NCBI GenBank assembly: GCA_035282865.1
Contig: DATEVB010000116.1
Span: forward strand, 1-25,602
DNA length: 25,602 nt
From: UBA4744 sp035282865
GTDB taxonomy: Bacteria > Actinomycetota > Acidimicrobiia > Spongiisociales > UBA4744
Direction: 5' to 3'
The notes below the pieces were generated by a model. The model saw only the letters and a list, made by a program, of their open reading frames with translations. It did not search any database and was not told the DNA's origin. Shown piece by piece: positions 25,166 through 25,602 of this stretch. Each line of letters starts with the position of its first letter. Position 1 is the stretch's first letter. Both the position numbers and the translations under genes were made by a program.

Positions 25166-25602
25166 ATGATCGCCCAGCTCTACATCGACGGGACGTGGAC
25201 CGACGCCGCAGAAGGCGGCATCCTCGAAACTCGGAATCCCGCTACCGGAGAAGTGATCGCCGAATACGCAGCCGGGTCGCCGATCGATGTCGATCGCGCG
25301 GTAGCCGCGGCCCGGAGAGCCTTCGACGAGGGCCCCTGGGGGCCAGACTCATCCCCGCGCCAACGCGCCACGATCCTCTTTCGCGCCGCCGAGATCATGC
25401 GGCGCGATCGGGGGATGTTGGCGGAGATGGAGACCCGCGACAACGGCAAGCTGTATGCCGACGCTCTGGAAGACATCGATGAGTCGGCGTTCATGTTCGA
25501 GTATTACGCCGGGTGGACCACCAAGATCATGGGGTCGATCCCGCCGGTGGGACCGGAGGCGATGAGCTTGATCATCAAGGAGCCGGTCGGTGTGGCCGCG
25601 TT
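25166..25602 (+). CDS. Aldehyde dehydrogenase, N-terminal part (cut by window end)
   Basis: The frame opens at ATG 25166 with AGGAGGAGG directly upstream and runs off the window end after about 145 codons. The translation begins MIAQLYIDGTWTDAAEGG, followed by NPATGEVIAEYAAGSPIDVD and AVAAARRAFDEGPW. Further on come QRATILFRAAEIM, ETRDNGKLYADAL, FEYYAGWTTKIMG and IIKEPVGVAA. This is the N-terminal NAD-binding region of the aldehyde dehydrogenase superfamily, nearest in style to betaine-aldehyde or broad-specificity NAD(P)+-dependent enzymes. The catalytic glutamate and cysteine lie beyond the window, so substrate and intactness cannot be judged. It starts 202 bases after nagA and probably has its own promoter. 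Confidence 0.92.
   Translation, partial: MIAQLYIDGTWTDAAEGGILETRNPATGEVIAEYAAGSPIDVDRAVAAARRAFDEGPWGPDSSPRQRATILFRAAEIMRRDRGMLAEMETRDNGKLYADALEDIDESAFMFEYYAGWTTKIMGSIPPVGPEAMSLIIKEPVGVAA

Overview
This window looks like a chromosomal segment of a GC-rich actinobacterium. By eye it is about 60-65% G+C, with GTG and TTG starts and long antisense open frames. The best lineage marker is the gene order dnaK-grpE-dnaJ-hspR, which is characteristic of Actinobacteria. A Ycf46-like AAA+ ATPase, a MEP-pathway dxs and conserved genes of unknown role would fit an uncultured member of the Acidimicrobiia, but that finer placement is inference. I see no rRNA, tRNA, CRISPR array, prophage or intact insertion sequence. 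No gap between genes exceeds about 260 bases.

Layout. (1) 7-1838, minus: a Na+/phosphate cotransporter and a separate PhoU-like protein. (2) 1953-2642, plus: a uroporphyrinogen-III synthase-like gene. (3) 2894-5270, minus: a polar amino-acid ABC importer (binding lipoprotein, permease, ATPase) with a strong stem-loop between the first two genes. (4) 5465-7339, plus: dxs, followed by the decayed 3' end of a second amino-acid ABC ATPase. (5) 7619-9437: a small lipoprotein (minus) and an M20 amidohydrolase (plus). (6) 9547-10997, minus: an NfeD/SPFH membrane pair. (7) 11132-13711, minus: clpB, divergent from a hotdog thioesterase (13811-14293, plus). (8) 14312-16206, minus: a Ycf46-like AAA+ ATPase and a conserved unknown protein. 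(9) 16274-18692, plus: archease, mscL and rtcB. (10) 18793-22821, minus: the dnaK-grpE-dnaJ-hspR heat-shock operon. (11) 23008 to the end, plus: an arsM-like arsenite methyltransferase, nagA, and the first part of an aldehyde dehydrogenase cut by the window edge.

How the parts fit. The second half is rich in stress functions: protein disaggregation (ClpB with DnaK/DnaJ/GrpE), HspR feedback control, RNA repair (RtcB with archease), osmotic release (MscL), membrane quality control (NfeD/SPFH) and arsenic detoxification. The dnaK promoter carries one good HspR (HAIR) half-site in its -35/-10 spacer. The arsM promoter carries an imperfect inverted repeat at the expected start of transcription.

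I do not see a clearly new multi-gene defence or mobile system. The most promising less-described items are the Ycf46-like ATPase with its unknown partner, the archease-mscL-rtcB arrangement, the one-armed HAIR at dnaK, the orphan arsM with its putative operator, and the ABC ATPase remnant after dxs.
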